Source: Bradyrhizobium erythrophlei (GTDB lineage: Bacteria > Pseudomonadota > Alphaproteobacteria > Rhizobiales > Xanthobacteraceae). From it: DNA of 64,000 nt. A program made the translations under genes and the position numbers. Of the stretch, positions 52,600 to 61,033 are shown one piece after another; position 1 is the first letter of the stretch; each line of letters opens with the position of its first letter. The stretch is taken from contig NZ_LT670817.1 of assembly GCF_900129425.1 (NCBI RefSeq), positions 3,782,001 through 3,846,000 of the forward strand, given 5' to 3'. The notes under the pieces were generated by a model. It made no database searches and had not been told where the DNA came from. It saw only the letters and a list, made by a program, of their open reading frames with translations.

Positions 52600-52665
52600 T
52601 ACTGGCCTGTTTTGACCCTCAGTGGCCTAATTTGAAATGAACAGTGGCCTGTTTTGAGTTATGTA
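52600..52665. repeat. TGGCC-GTTTTGACC / GTGGCCTAATTTGA repeat, copy 2
   Basis: TGGCCTGTTTTGACCCTCAG, TGGCCTAATTTGAAATGAAC and AGTGGCCTGTTTTGAGTT, followed by TATGTACACTTTTGCAC. Same order and orientation as copy 1. Confidence 0.52.
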
Positions 52666-52733
52666 CACTTTTGCACTGTTCGGTTCCCATCACGGGGTTA
52701 AGGTGTCGTGATCACCGCACCGCTTTCGGCTGC

Positions 52734-52768
52734 TATCGGTGTCTGAGAGTGCTACACGCTCCCGCCCA
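52734..52768 (+). promoter_or_regulatory. Repeated leader sequence, copy 2
   Basis: See copy 1 at 52066; 17 bases before the ATG at 52786. Confidence 0.5.
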
Positions 52769-52785
52769 ACAGAGGGAATGCGTCC

Positions 52786-53016
52786 ATGCCATTAGCCCAT
52801 TCCACCGAACCATCATTACTTCCAATCGAACGGCCACGCTGCCCTAAGTGTCAGGGCCGCATGATGCTGGCCCGGATCGAGCTTGGTCCTAACCATTCCG
52901 ACCTGCGGACGTTTGAGTGTCCGAAGTGCGAGCACGTCCATAAAATGGTCGTTGAGGACCCGATGAACTCAGTCAAGTCAGGATGGCAGAACGGCGGGCT
53001 TAGGGCACCGGAGTAA
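52786..53016 (+). CDS. Small zinc-ribbon protein
   Basis: 76 aa: RPRCPKCQGRMMLARIELGP, then FECPKCEHVHKMVVEDPM. Two CxxC knuckles separated by about 25 residues, a rubredoxin-like zinc ribbon. A weak GC hairpin (53016-53040) follows and may serve both this gene and the convergent GrlR-like gene. Confidence 0.6.
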   Translation: MPLAHSTEPSLLPIERPRCPKCQGRMMLARIELGPNHSDLRTFECPKCEHVHKMVVEDPMNSVKSGWQNGGLRAPE

Positions 53017-53040
53017 GGCCGCCTCTGTAGGGGCGCTCTG

Positions 53041-53388
53041 TCAATCTGCCATAGGGACAAGCGTGGCCTCAAAGGTCAGGCCCGGCGCTTGTTTGGCGAT
53101 TCCGGTGCATGATGCCGTTGTCGGCGTGGATTTGCCGGTCAGCGTCAAATTGACCTCGTCGATGCCGAAAACGGATGGCTGCCCCGGCGTGTGCCGCTTC
53201 GTGGCAATGAAAGCTGTGAATTTATCTCCGTCTGCAACGTATGACCCGGTGTAGGCGAGCACGGTGTCTCTACCGGCCACTCTGCCGTCGTTAAGCTCGA
53301 TAACGCCGGTTCCTTCTCCCTGCATCATGCGGCGTCCTTCTTCCTGCCGGGTTCTGAACCAAGCAGAATAACTTCCATTTCGAAGCAT
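53041..53388 (-). CDS. GrlR-like small beta-barrel protein
   Basis: 115 aa from ATG 53388 with TTAGGTGGGCAC upstream. LRNGSYSAWFRTRQEEG, GTGVIELNDGRVAGRDTVLA, YTGSYVADGDKFTAFIATKR and LTGKSTPTTASCTGIAKQAP follow the order of GrlR-family proteins. GrlR was described as a negative regulator of type III secretion in enteric pathogens; homologues in rhizobia are of unknown role. No type III genes are in the window. Confidence 0.75.
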   Translation of the reverse strand: MLRNGSYSAWFRTRQEEGRRMMQGEGTGVIELNDGRVAGRDTVLAYTGSYVADGDKFTAFIATKRHTPGQPSVFGIDEVNLTLTGKSTPTTASCTGIAKQAPGLTFEATLVPMAD

Positions 53389-53477
53389 GTGCCCACCTAA
53401 AGTCGTGTGCGAGATATACGTGATCAATAGCATCTATAGGTCGCCGCATGGTTTACTGGTGGGCTTTGCTTTTAACT

Positions 53478-54236
53478 CTAATGCAACGGGCCTTGCGGCC
53501 CCGGATTCTCGCATATTTCAATCGCCGCGTCGTGATGCGCCAGCATTTGGGCGAGATCGCGCATGCGAGCAACGCTGCGCAGAGCGGGCATTTGGATGAG
53601 CGGCCTCGGTTCGATCTCGCTAGATAGCCCCTCGATACGCTCATCCAGCCGGCGCCAGTCTCCCGCCAGATCCTCGATGATGCGCAACATGCGAGGCAAG
53701 AGCACATCGGTGCGCATCGCGAGGATACCCGGCAACTCGCACCGCAGCGAACGCAGGCCTTGCCGCACCGCGATGCCCCGCTCCAGCAGGAACGCACGGA
53801 TCTGATTGATGACGCCGGTACGCTGACCGACCAATCGACCGCGGACGCGGTGCAGCGCCTGAAGGTCGAGCTGATCGGCGGTCTTGGTCGCGACGAATTT
53901 CATGGTCGGGCGTTGGACCGCCTCGGCGATGGCTTCCGCATCTCGGAAGTCATTCTTCTGTCCCTTCGAATAGGGGCGCACGTATTTCGCCGGCGTCAGG
54001 CGGGCATCGTGACCAAGCATTTGGAGTTTGCGACTGAGATGATGCGCGCCGACGCAGGCCTCCATACCGATCAAGCACGGCGGCAGGTTGGCGAGCCGCG
54101 TTTCCACCTGGCCGCGTGACCACTTCTGCCGCAGCACGATGGCACCGCGGTGATCCTGACCCACGATGTGAAACGAGTTTTTGCCGATATCGATGCCGAT
54201 CACGGCGATTCGCTGCGCTGAGTTTCTGAGACATGG
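53478..54236 (-). pseudogene. Broken IS110-family transposase
   Basis: N-terminal DEDD domain: QRIAVIGIDIGKNSFHIVG, LANLPPCLIGMEACVGAHHL, KNDFRDAEAIAEAVQRPTMK. The natural start MSQKLSA... (ATG near 54236) is out of frame with IAVIGIDIG by one base. The C-terminal Transposase_20 domain (VPGIGPxxSxxxVAAIG) is absent: after IEGLSSEIE the frame passes into unrelated residues and ends. A frameshift plus a deletion make it inactive. Confidence 0.75.
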
Positions 54237-54380
54237 CGTGCTCCTTGTCTTGAGCGCCCCTCGCCAGCTTCTCGTGCTGGCAGGGCCGGAGCACGGCCGG
54301 ACCATCCCATTAACGGCCATAGGGCGGACGTCTGACAAGAGTCCGGTTACGACCCAGGCAGGATCTTAAGCGCGACGACG

Positions 54381-54394
54381 TTGACCTGGATCAA
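54381..54394 (+). promoter_or_regulatory. FixK/FNR-type box
   Basis: TTGACCTGGATCAA fits TTGA-Y-N4-R-TCAA exactly. It lies 63-76 bases upstream of the ATG at 54457, a position compatible with class II activation (centre at -41.5 from a start near 54429). The window encodes a FixK-like protein at 48019. Confidence 0.5.
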
Positions 54395-54456
54395 TGGGAG
54401 GACACTGCGATATTCCGAACCTGTGTTGGCCTAAATGGGCCGCATCGGATTGACAC

Positions 54457-55722
54457 ATGACGAAGAACTGGCGTGGGCCGTTCATAACTGTGGTGCTGCT
54501 TGCACTGTTCGCCGCGTTCAATCGTTCCAGCGGCGCTGACCCTGACCTGACAGCGGAGCAGCCGTTTATGTCCCGCGCTGAGGTTCGCCAGCAGGGAGCG
54601 GTCACCGTTCGCGCTGCGGTGCTGACCGACGACGAAAGTGAACGATATTTCGGCGCATCACTGGCTGACCATGGCATCCAAGTCGTTTGGCTGAGCGTAG
54701 ATAACGCCAGCGATTTGCGGCTGCGCTTTCTGCCGATCGTCACCGACCCGAATTATTTCTCGGCCCCGGAAGTCGAACGGTTACTTCGCGTCTGGTGGTG
54801 GTCGGGCAGTACCAATGCATCGATCGCAGCGGTAGTGGCGCGAACCCCGGTGCCGGACGTGATCCCGCAAAAACAGACCGCTGCCGGGTTCGTCTTCACG
54901 CACCGTGAAGGCGGTTTGAAGCTGCTTGAGGTCGGGTTCGAGACCGATAGGCAGATGCTTCGGTTCAGGTTCGTGCTGCCGGTCGGCGGCCGCTCATACG
55001 CGATCCAGAAAACCGACTTTGGAACCATTTATTCGCCCGGTACAATCGAGGCCGTCGATCTTGCGACACTGCGCGAAAAGCTGGCGCAGTTGCGCTGTTG
55101 CACGACCAACAAGACCGCTAATACCAACGGTGATCCGCTCAATATCGTAGTCGTTGGGCGCGGCATTGACGCGCTATTTGCCTTCATCGAGCGAGGCTGG
55201 AGGCTTGACGAGCCGTTCGACCTCCACAGCGTTTACCGGACTATTCGGGCCTTCTTGTTTGGCAGCGAATATTTCAACGCGCCGGTCAGCCCGCTATATG
55301 TTTTTGGGCGCCAGCAGGATGTCGCGCTGCAGAAAGCGCGCGACACCGTCAGCCTGCGCAATCATCTACGGCTCTGGCTGGCACCGTTCACCATTGACGG
55401 ACTTCAGGTGTGGGTTGGCCAAATCAGCCGCGACATCGGCATCAAGCTGACCACACAATCCTGGTATCTGACGACCCACGTTATTAGTCCGGAAGTGGAT
55501 CAGGACCGCTTCTATCTGATGCAGGACTTGTTCCTGTCCGGGGCTGTTTCACACTTTGGCTTTGTCCGAGGCGTAGGCGCGTCGTCCATGCCCGATCCAC
55601 GGGTAAATCTCACCGGCGAGCACTATTTGACTGATGGCCTGCGGCTCGTGTTGTTCCTCAATGAGCCGCGCCGCGCGTTCGACCAGATCGATTTTTTGGA
55701 TTGGGAGCGCGTTGACCCGTAG
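54457..55722 (+). CDS. LssY_C-domain protein
   Basis: 421 aa. N-terminal signal or anchor: PFITVVLLALFAAFN. The C-terminal half has the LssY_C pattern: DPLNIVVVGRGIDALFAFIE, RGWRLDEPFDLHSVYRTIRA, NAPVSPLYVFGRQQDVALQK, ARDTVSLRNHLRLWLAPF, VWVGQISRDIGIKLTTQSW and THVISPEVDQDRFYLMQDL. Function of the domain is unknown; in Legionella LssY is linked to a type I secretion locus with a phosphatase part. Preceded by a FixK/FNR-like box. Confidence 0.82.
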   Translation: MTKNWRGPFITVVLLALFAAFNRSSGADPDLTAEQPFMSRAEVRQQGAVTVRAAVLTDDESERYFGASLADHGIQVVWLSVDNASDLRLRFLPIVTDPNYFSAPEVERLLRVWWWSGSTNASIAAVVARTPVPDVIPQKQTAAGFVFTHREGGLKLLEVGFETDRQMLRFRFVLPVGGRSYAIQKTDFGTIYSPGTIEAVDLATLREKLAQLRCCTTNKTANTNGDPLNIVVVGRGIDALFAFIERGWRLDEPFDLHSVYRTIRAFLFGSEYFNAPVSPLYVFGRQQDVALQKARDTVSLRNHLRLWLAPFTIDGLQVWVGQISRDIGIKLTTQSWYLTTHVISPEVDQDRFYLMQDLFLSGAVSHFGFVRGVGASSMPDPRVNLTGEHYLTDGLRLVLFLNEPRRAFDQIDFLDWERVDP

Positions 55723-55772
55723 AACGGCCGCTGCCGCTGGGCGTGTCTGGCGGATAAGTGAGGAGGCAATGT

Positions 55773-55839
55773 CGCTTTCTGGCACTTTTGAGACATGCCG
55801 ACGGACGCTGAGCATGTCCGTTGATTGGGGTAGACCGGA
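55773..55839. repeat. Dispersed intergenic repeat, copy 11, cut by a group II intron
   Basis: TTCTGGCACTTTTGAGACAT, ATGTCCGTTGATTGGGG and TAGACCGGA, then the intron begins (GTGCGCC). Same subtype as 47719-47785. Confidence 0.55.
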
Positions 55840-56400
55840 GTGCGCCGGGAGACCGGCAAGGAGTAGATGGTGCAAGTCCATCACGATGAAGGAGTAGCTA
55901 CCCGCATCGACCCCGAGTCATGCGCAGATGCCCGCGAGGGCATCGGCGAAGCGTTGACGGGGGAGCGCATAGGCCAGCCATTGAGCCGCGATAGTACCCT
56001 CATCCTGGGTGCCGACGTCGTTCCGCTGACGGAAGGCAATACGGATGGGCGCGATAGTGCGAGCGCCCAGACGGCCCGGCGTGGTCGTAGACACTGGCAT
56101 GTGCGGACGCTCTTTGCTCGGGAACCGGGAGATCTCATGGTCGGCCAGCGCCACATGCGTGTAGCGCTGGTCCGTGTCGGGAAGGCGAGGAGCCGTAGCC
56201 GATGATGTACGATCATGAGAAGTCTGACCCCGCCATAGTAGCTGTGAAGCCGACGAACAAGGCCGGGCAACCGGCTGCGGAGTTGGTGGAGCCAAGGGCG
56301 GGGGCCGAGGGGAATGTGAGTCAGCAAAGCACGGGCCGGGCACAGTACCGGGGAATCGTGTGAGAGGCGCTGAAGCGCATACGGAATTTCGTGAGAATAT
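55840..56400 (+). mobile_element. Group II intron, 5' part, truncated
   Basis: Starts GTGCGCCGGGAGACCGGCAA, a bacterial group II intron 5' end (GUGYG), followed by a long GC-rich non-coding stretch with TGGTGCAAGTCCATCACGAT and then the start of an intron-encoded reverse transcriptase. The IS110 element beginning around 56400 removes the rest, including domains V and VI. Confidence 0.6.
56205..56363 (+). pseudogene. Start of a group II intron reverse transcriptase/maturase
   Basis: MYDHEKSDPAIVAVKPTNKA, GQPAAELVEPRAGAEGNVSQ, QSTGRAQYRGIV then TGA. The phrase SDPAIVAVKPTNKAGxPAAE and QQSTxRxQ is the leader of the common rhizobial/proteobacterial intron protein. The next in-frame codons (EALKRIR) continue the family, so the TGA sits where a Ser codon (TCA) is expected. 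The RT domain itself is missing. Confidence 0.6.
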
Positions 56401-56500
56401 CACGACGCGCCGTTAGACACCCGAGGTGGGAGAAGCTATGGGGCGGGCGGCGGAGGTCGTGGCACCTTCATCGTCCACACCAACTGATGGAGGTTGCCCC

Positions 56501-57664
56501 ATGGCCCAAGTCAATGATCTCAGCCGAAGCCTGACCGCGTTTGATCCGATCTCGACCTTGGTAGTGGTCGTCGAGATGAGCAAGGCGAGCTGGCTGGTGA
56601 GCGGAGCTGTTCCTGGCGTCGAGCGCCAGCCGTTGAAGAAACTGGAGCCGGATGCGACGGCACTGTTGCGATTGATCGAGCGGTGGCGGAACGAGGCGAT
56701 GCGTGCTGGCCGGCCGATCAGTCGGATCGCGCTGGCCTATGAGGCTGGCCGCGACGGCTTCTGGCTGGCGCGCTGGCTCATTGCTCGCGGGATCGAGGCG
56801 CATGTCATCCATTCGGCAAGCGTTGCGGTGTCACGCGAGCGCAAGCGGGCGAAGACGGATCGTCTAGATGCGGCGATGTTGATGCGCGTGTTCCTGGGCT
56901 GGTTGCGCGGTGAGCGGGGGCACTGCGGGATGGTGGTGATCCCGACGATGGAGGAGGAGGCTGCGAGGCGCCCGAGCCGCGAACGCGAGAGCCTTGTCAA
57001 CGAGCGCTCACGCATCACCAACCGCATGAAGAGTGCGCTCGCCCGTCTCGGGATCCGGGGATTCAAACCACATCTGCGCAAGGCGCCTGAGCGTCTGGCA
57101 GGTCTGCGGACAGCGGAGGGCACGGGCCTGCCGGCGAACGTCATCGAGGAGTTTCGGCGCGACATGGCACGGCTGGCGCTGGTCCGTGAGCAGATCAGCT
57201 CGATCGAGAAGACACGTGCCGAGCGGCTCGAGCGGGCACCGGACACAGGCCCGCATGCGATGGTGCGGCTGCTCGCCAGGGTGATTGGTATCGGCATCGA
57301 GACGGCGGACATGCTGGTGCGGGAGATCTTGTCGCGGAAGCTTCGAGATCGAAGAGCCGTGGCGCGCTACGCCGGGCTCACGGGATCGCCCGACGAGAGC
57401 GGTTTGAAACGCCGAGAGAAGGGCCTGGCCAAGGCCGGCAATGCGCGGGTACGACGTGGGCTGATCCAGTTGGCGTGGCGCTTCCTGATGTTCCAGAAAG
57501 ACAGTGCGCTGGCGCGCTGGTATCGCACGCGGACCGAGGGGCCGAGCGGCGCGCGCAAGACGACGATGATCGTGGCACTGGCGCGCAAGCTGCTGATCGC
57601 GCTGTGGCGCCTGGTCACGACCGGCGAGGTGCCAGACGGTGTCGAGCTGCGGCCGGCGGCGTGA
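56501..57664 (+). CDS. IS110 family transposase
   Basis: 387 aa from ATG 56501 (GGAGGTTGCCCC upstream). DEDD-type core: STLVVVVEMSKASWLVSG, IALAYEAGRDGFWLARWLIA, KRAKTDRLDAAMLMRVFLGW; then RSRITNRMKSALARLGIRG and the Transposase_20 part LLARVIGIGIETADMLVREI and RRAVARYAGLTGSPDESGLK. The first core Asp of most IS110 members is Glu here (VVEMSK). Full-length, no stop; a scar of the same element type is at 37150-37215. Confidence 0.93.
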   Translation: MAQVNDLSRSLTAFDPISTLVVVVEMSKASWLVSGAVPGVERQPLKKLEPDATALLRLIERWRNEAMRAGRPISRIALAYEAGRDGFWLARWLIARGIEAHVIHSASVAVSRERKRAKTDRLDAAMLMRVFLGWLRGERGHCGMVVIPTMEEEAARRPSRERESLVNERSRITNRMKSALARLGIRGFKPHLRKAPERLAGLRTAEGTGLPANVIEEFRRDMARLALVREQISSIEKTRAERLERAPDTGPHAMVRLLARVIGIGIETADMLVREILSRKLRDRRAVARYAGLTGSPDESGLKRREKGLAKAGNARVRRGLIQLAWRFLMFQKDSALARWYRTRTEGPSGARKTTMIVALARKLLIALWRLVTTGEVPDGVELRPAA

Positions 57665-58268
57665 GCAACACTCTATAACGAGGAAAGGACAAACAGGGTT
57701 CGGTACCTAACTGCGCTTGATGCGCCCGGGTAGCCGATGACGATCCGAGGTGGCGGCAATCCGCACACGGCTATGGCTGCAATGCCGCTGGGAGAATGGA
57801 CCCGCCGCCTCGGAGCCTTGCTCGCAGAAGCGTACGACTGCTTCATGGTCGGGACCCTACATGGTTCAACCGAATACAAGCGTGGTTCGCGGGCGATCGC
57901 TCGTGGCCAATGGCAGGCTCCCCCTCGGATCATCGCGTGGCAAACCACCCGATCACGGGCAGTTTGCCGCCGTGCTCGCGTTGGTCAAGGACAAGCCTTC
58001 GGCGGCGCTGAAGAAGCGCCGTCCTTGACCCTCGCTGCGCGCGACGGCGACGGCCAATATGCGGTCGGGGCGGAAGAATGCTCGCGGCGCGGGTCGAACA
58101 AAAGAATCAACAAACAAGGGCGCGACAAAATGGTGTGCACCACCCTTGACAAGAAAGCCCCATACAAGCCGTATGCCCGAATTGGGCTCGTACGGATCTG
58201 TGCGGGGGCGCGGGGTAACTCGCGTCCCTACCGCGAAAGTCATCGGCTGACAGTCAAAACGTCGCTTT
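57665..58268. other. Gap of 600 bp between two insertion sequences
   Basis: Probably the 3' part of the IS110 element plus remnants. A frame ending at 58028 (FAAVLALVKDKPSAALKKRR) has a charged protein-like tail but no start. ACCCTTGACAAGAAAGCCCC near 58140 may be the element's right end. No supported gene. Confidence 0.35.
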
Positions 58269-59958
58269 TGACCCTGGCTGCGTGAAAACGAACTGTCTGC
58301 TATGATTCGCTTGGCGATTTGCCGGGGGCAATCATGAAGCGCTTCGTTGAGGGTGCCGATCGCGGACAATCGACGTTGTTGCCGGAATGCCTCGATGAGT
58401 GGGTCGAGGAGAGCAATTGCGTTCGTGTGGTGGATTGCTTTGTCGACGGGCTCGATCTGGCCGATCTCGGTTTCGAAGGCGTCGAGCCTGCAGCGACAGG
58501 CCGGCCTGCCTACCACCCCTCGGTTCTTCTGAAGCTTTACATCTACGGCTATCTCAACCGAGTGCAGTCGAGCCGCCGGCTTGAGCGCGAAGCCGGCCGA
58601 AACCTGGAAGTCATATGGCTACTCGGTCGGCTCGTTCCCGATGACAAGGTGATTGCCGATTTCCGCAAGGACAATGGCCCGGCGATCCGCAGGGCATGCG
58701 CGAGCTTCGTCAATCTCTGTCGCCAGATGGGTCTGTTGGCGAAGGCGAGCGTCGCGATCGACGGCAGCAAGTTCAAAGCGGTCAATAATCGAGATCGCAA
58801 TTTTACCCGGGGGAAGATCGATCGCCGGCGCGCGCAACTCGAGGAGAGTGTGGCGCGGTATCTCTCCCAGCTCGATACGGCGGATAGGCAGGAACCGTCC
58901 GAAGTGCTGGGCTCAAGACGACGCGGCTCAAGGAGAAGCTCGACAAGCTGAAAGAGGAAATGGGCAAACTCGCAGCCTACGAGAAGCAAATGTTGGCCTC
59001 GCCGGATCACCAAATCTCGCTCACTGATCCCGATAGCCGCTCGATGGCAACAAGTGGGCGTGGCTCGGGCGTCGTCGGCTACAATGTGCAGGTCGCGGTC
59101 GACACCGTGAACCATCTGATCGTGACGCACGATGTGACGAATATCGGCTCGGATCGCTCACAACTGGCGAACGTGGCGCGGGAAGCCAAGGCCGTTCTGC
59201 AAGTCGATAAACTCGAAGCCGTCGCCGACCGCGGCTACTTCAATGGCGAAGAGATCCTGGCCTGCGAGCAGGCAGGCATTTGCGTGACGTTGCCCAAACC
59301 GATGACGTCGGGCGCGAAGTCGGAAGGCCGCTTCGGCAAGCAGGACTTCGTCTATGTGCCGGAGGAGGATGTCTATCGTTGCCCCGCCGGCGAGAAGCTC
59401 AAATTCCACTATGCCAATGAGGAACACGGGCAGAAGATGCGCCGGTACTGGACGAACGCCTGCAAGACCTGCGCAATCAAGGATCAGTGCACCACAGGCA
59501 AAGAACGCCGCATCACGCGATGGGAGCATGAGCACGTTCTCGAAATCGTGCAGCAGCGGCTGGATCAAGATCCCCAGGCCATGCGCCGCCGGCGCGAGAC
59601 GGTTGAGCATCCCTTCGGCACGCTCAAGATGAGAATGGGCGCGACGCACTTCTTGATGAAGACGCTGCCGAAGGTCGCGAGCGAGATGGCGCTCAGCGTA
59701 CTCGCCTACAATCTGACGCGGGTCATGAATATCGTCGGTACAAGGGCGTTGCTGGCAGCGATCAGAGCGTGAGTGTGGAGACCCCACTGCGTGCCGATAC
59801 CGAGCCAGACCATGCCCAGCATTCCCCACCACGACTCGGAGGCGGCCCCTGATCGCCCAACAGGAAAAAATTGCTCAGATCGGCCGTGTCGGACTACGCC
59901 GACCGGATCGTGGACGTTCCCGGCCCGCGTCAGCGCGTTATCACGCAACCAAGACCCA
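58269..59958. mobile_element. IS1182-type insertion sequence, copy 2
   Basis: Near-identical to 40688-42378 over its whole length, with a few substitutions and one deleted base at about 58908-58911. Confidence 0.88.
58334..59772 (+). pseudogene. IS1182 transposase with 1-bp deletion
   Basis: Same protein as the intact copy until EPSEVLG at about 58910, where copy 1 reads GTGCTGGTGCTC and this copy GTGCTGGGCTC. The deletion shifts the frame, which stops at 58951; the rest continues in another frame from 58960 (MGKLAAYEKQMLASPDHQIS) to 59772. The catalytic residues are split between two frames, so this copy should be inactive unless frameshifting restores it. Confidence 0.9.
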
Positions 59959-60024
59959 GAGCCGACATTCCTCACATCCGACGCCGCGCCAGGGACATTG
60001 GTATCGCAACTGGAGGAACTTACG

Positions 60025-60666
60025 ATGATGTTAGACCCCCTCAGTGATTTGCGCCACCTGCGCAACGAACGAAGCGACTGGCTGCTCTCGGCGCTGACTG
60101 GAGTGCTGATACTGCCGCGTTTCATTTATTTGCCATCGGCCTGTTACTCGCGATCATCGGCGGCATGGTGATCATTTCTAACAGTCCCACGGCCCTCGTT
60201 TTAATGTCGATTGCCCTTGCTGCCAATATTGCCGTATTTTTCCTGCGGCTCTATACCCTTCCATCTTCACATATTGGCCGGCGCATGGTTGATCATCGCC
60301 TGCACTCTTGGGATCGTGGTCACTCGGACCGTATTCAGGCGAGGCCGTGTCACATATCACAGAATTATCGGAGCGATCCTTCTGTACCTGTTGATCGCGG
60401 TGGCCTTCGCGACGCTTTTTCTTTTTGTCGGCCTGTCAAATCAGGACGCGATCAAGGGAATAACATTTGACGACGATCAGTCACTCGCCAGTGCGCTTTT
60501 TTATATGAGCTTTGTTACGCTGACATCGACTGGCTACGGCGACATCGTTCCAGTGCATCCGTTAGTGCGAAGTCTATGCAACATCGAAAGCGTAATTGGC
60601 CAACTTTATCCGGCGACGCTTTTAGCAAGGCTTGTTTCCCTTGAATTGCAAGATCCAGGCCGATAA
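60025..60666 (+). pseudogene. Potassium-channel family gene with two frameshifts
   Basis: CTGGAGGAACTTACG precedes ATG 60025 (MMLDPLSDLRHLRNERSDWL). After LTGVLIL the continuing frame is AAFHLFAIGLLLAIIGGMVI (shift near 60113), and after VFFLRLYT it is FHLHILAGAWLIIACTLGIV (shift near 60260). The last part has the pore: ALFYMSFVTLTSTGYGDIVP with selectivity filter TSTGYGD, then the second pore-lining helix CNIESVIGQLYPATLLARLV. Two indels close together indicate decay; the second exon-like part is otherwise undamaged. Confidence 0.75.
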
Positions 60667-60819
60667 CTTCCACAACAGAGGACATGCTGCAGTGACCTCC
60701 GCATCTCCGTTGTTGCGGCGCGAGGTCCGGGTTTGACCCACAACGGAAGTCGGCCCCGGGAATGGCGTGCCTGTGAAGGCCAAGATCGGTAGTCCACTGT
60801 GAACAGTCAGGCTGCGTCG

Positions 60820-60890
60820 AGGCGTCCGAATTGAGGGGCAAAGCGGAAAACATATACTCGTGCTGAGTTCTTCTCAGTTTGACCCATTTA
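60820..60890. repeat. Dispersed intergenic repeat, copy 12 (partial)
   Basis: TTGAGGGGCAAAGCGGAAAA, CATATACTCGTGCTGAG and CTCAGTTTGACCCATTT. Matches the right half of copy 3. Confidence 0.55.
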
Positions 60891-61033
60891 TTTCGGAAGT
60901 TTGCTCTAGCGGAAGGACAGCCCGCCATGCTTTGATTTTGGGATGGAACAGACTTGGCTGCTGTTCGGAGCATCACCGTGCTCTTCGATCGGCTAGCCCT
61001 GAACGTATTGTCGTAATACTCAGGACGACGCCG

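Noticed and set aside
50485..53016. True integron cassette array
   Set aside because: No integron integrase, and the hairpins lack the attC core sites; only the general layout is similar.
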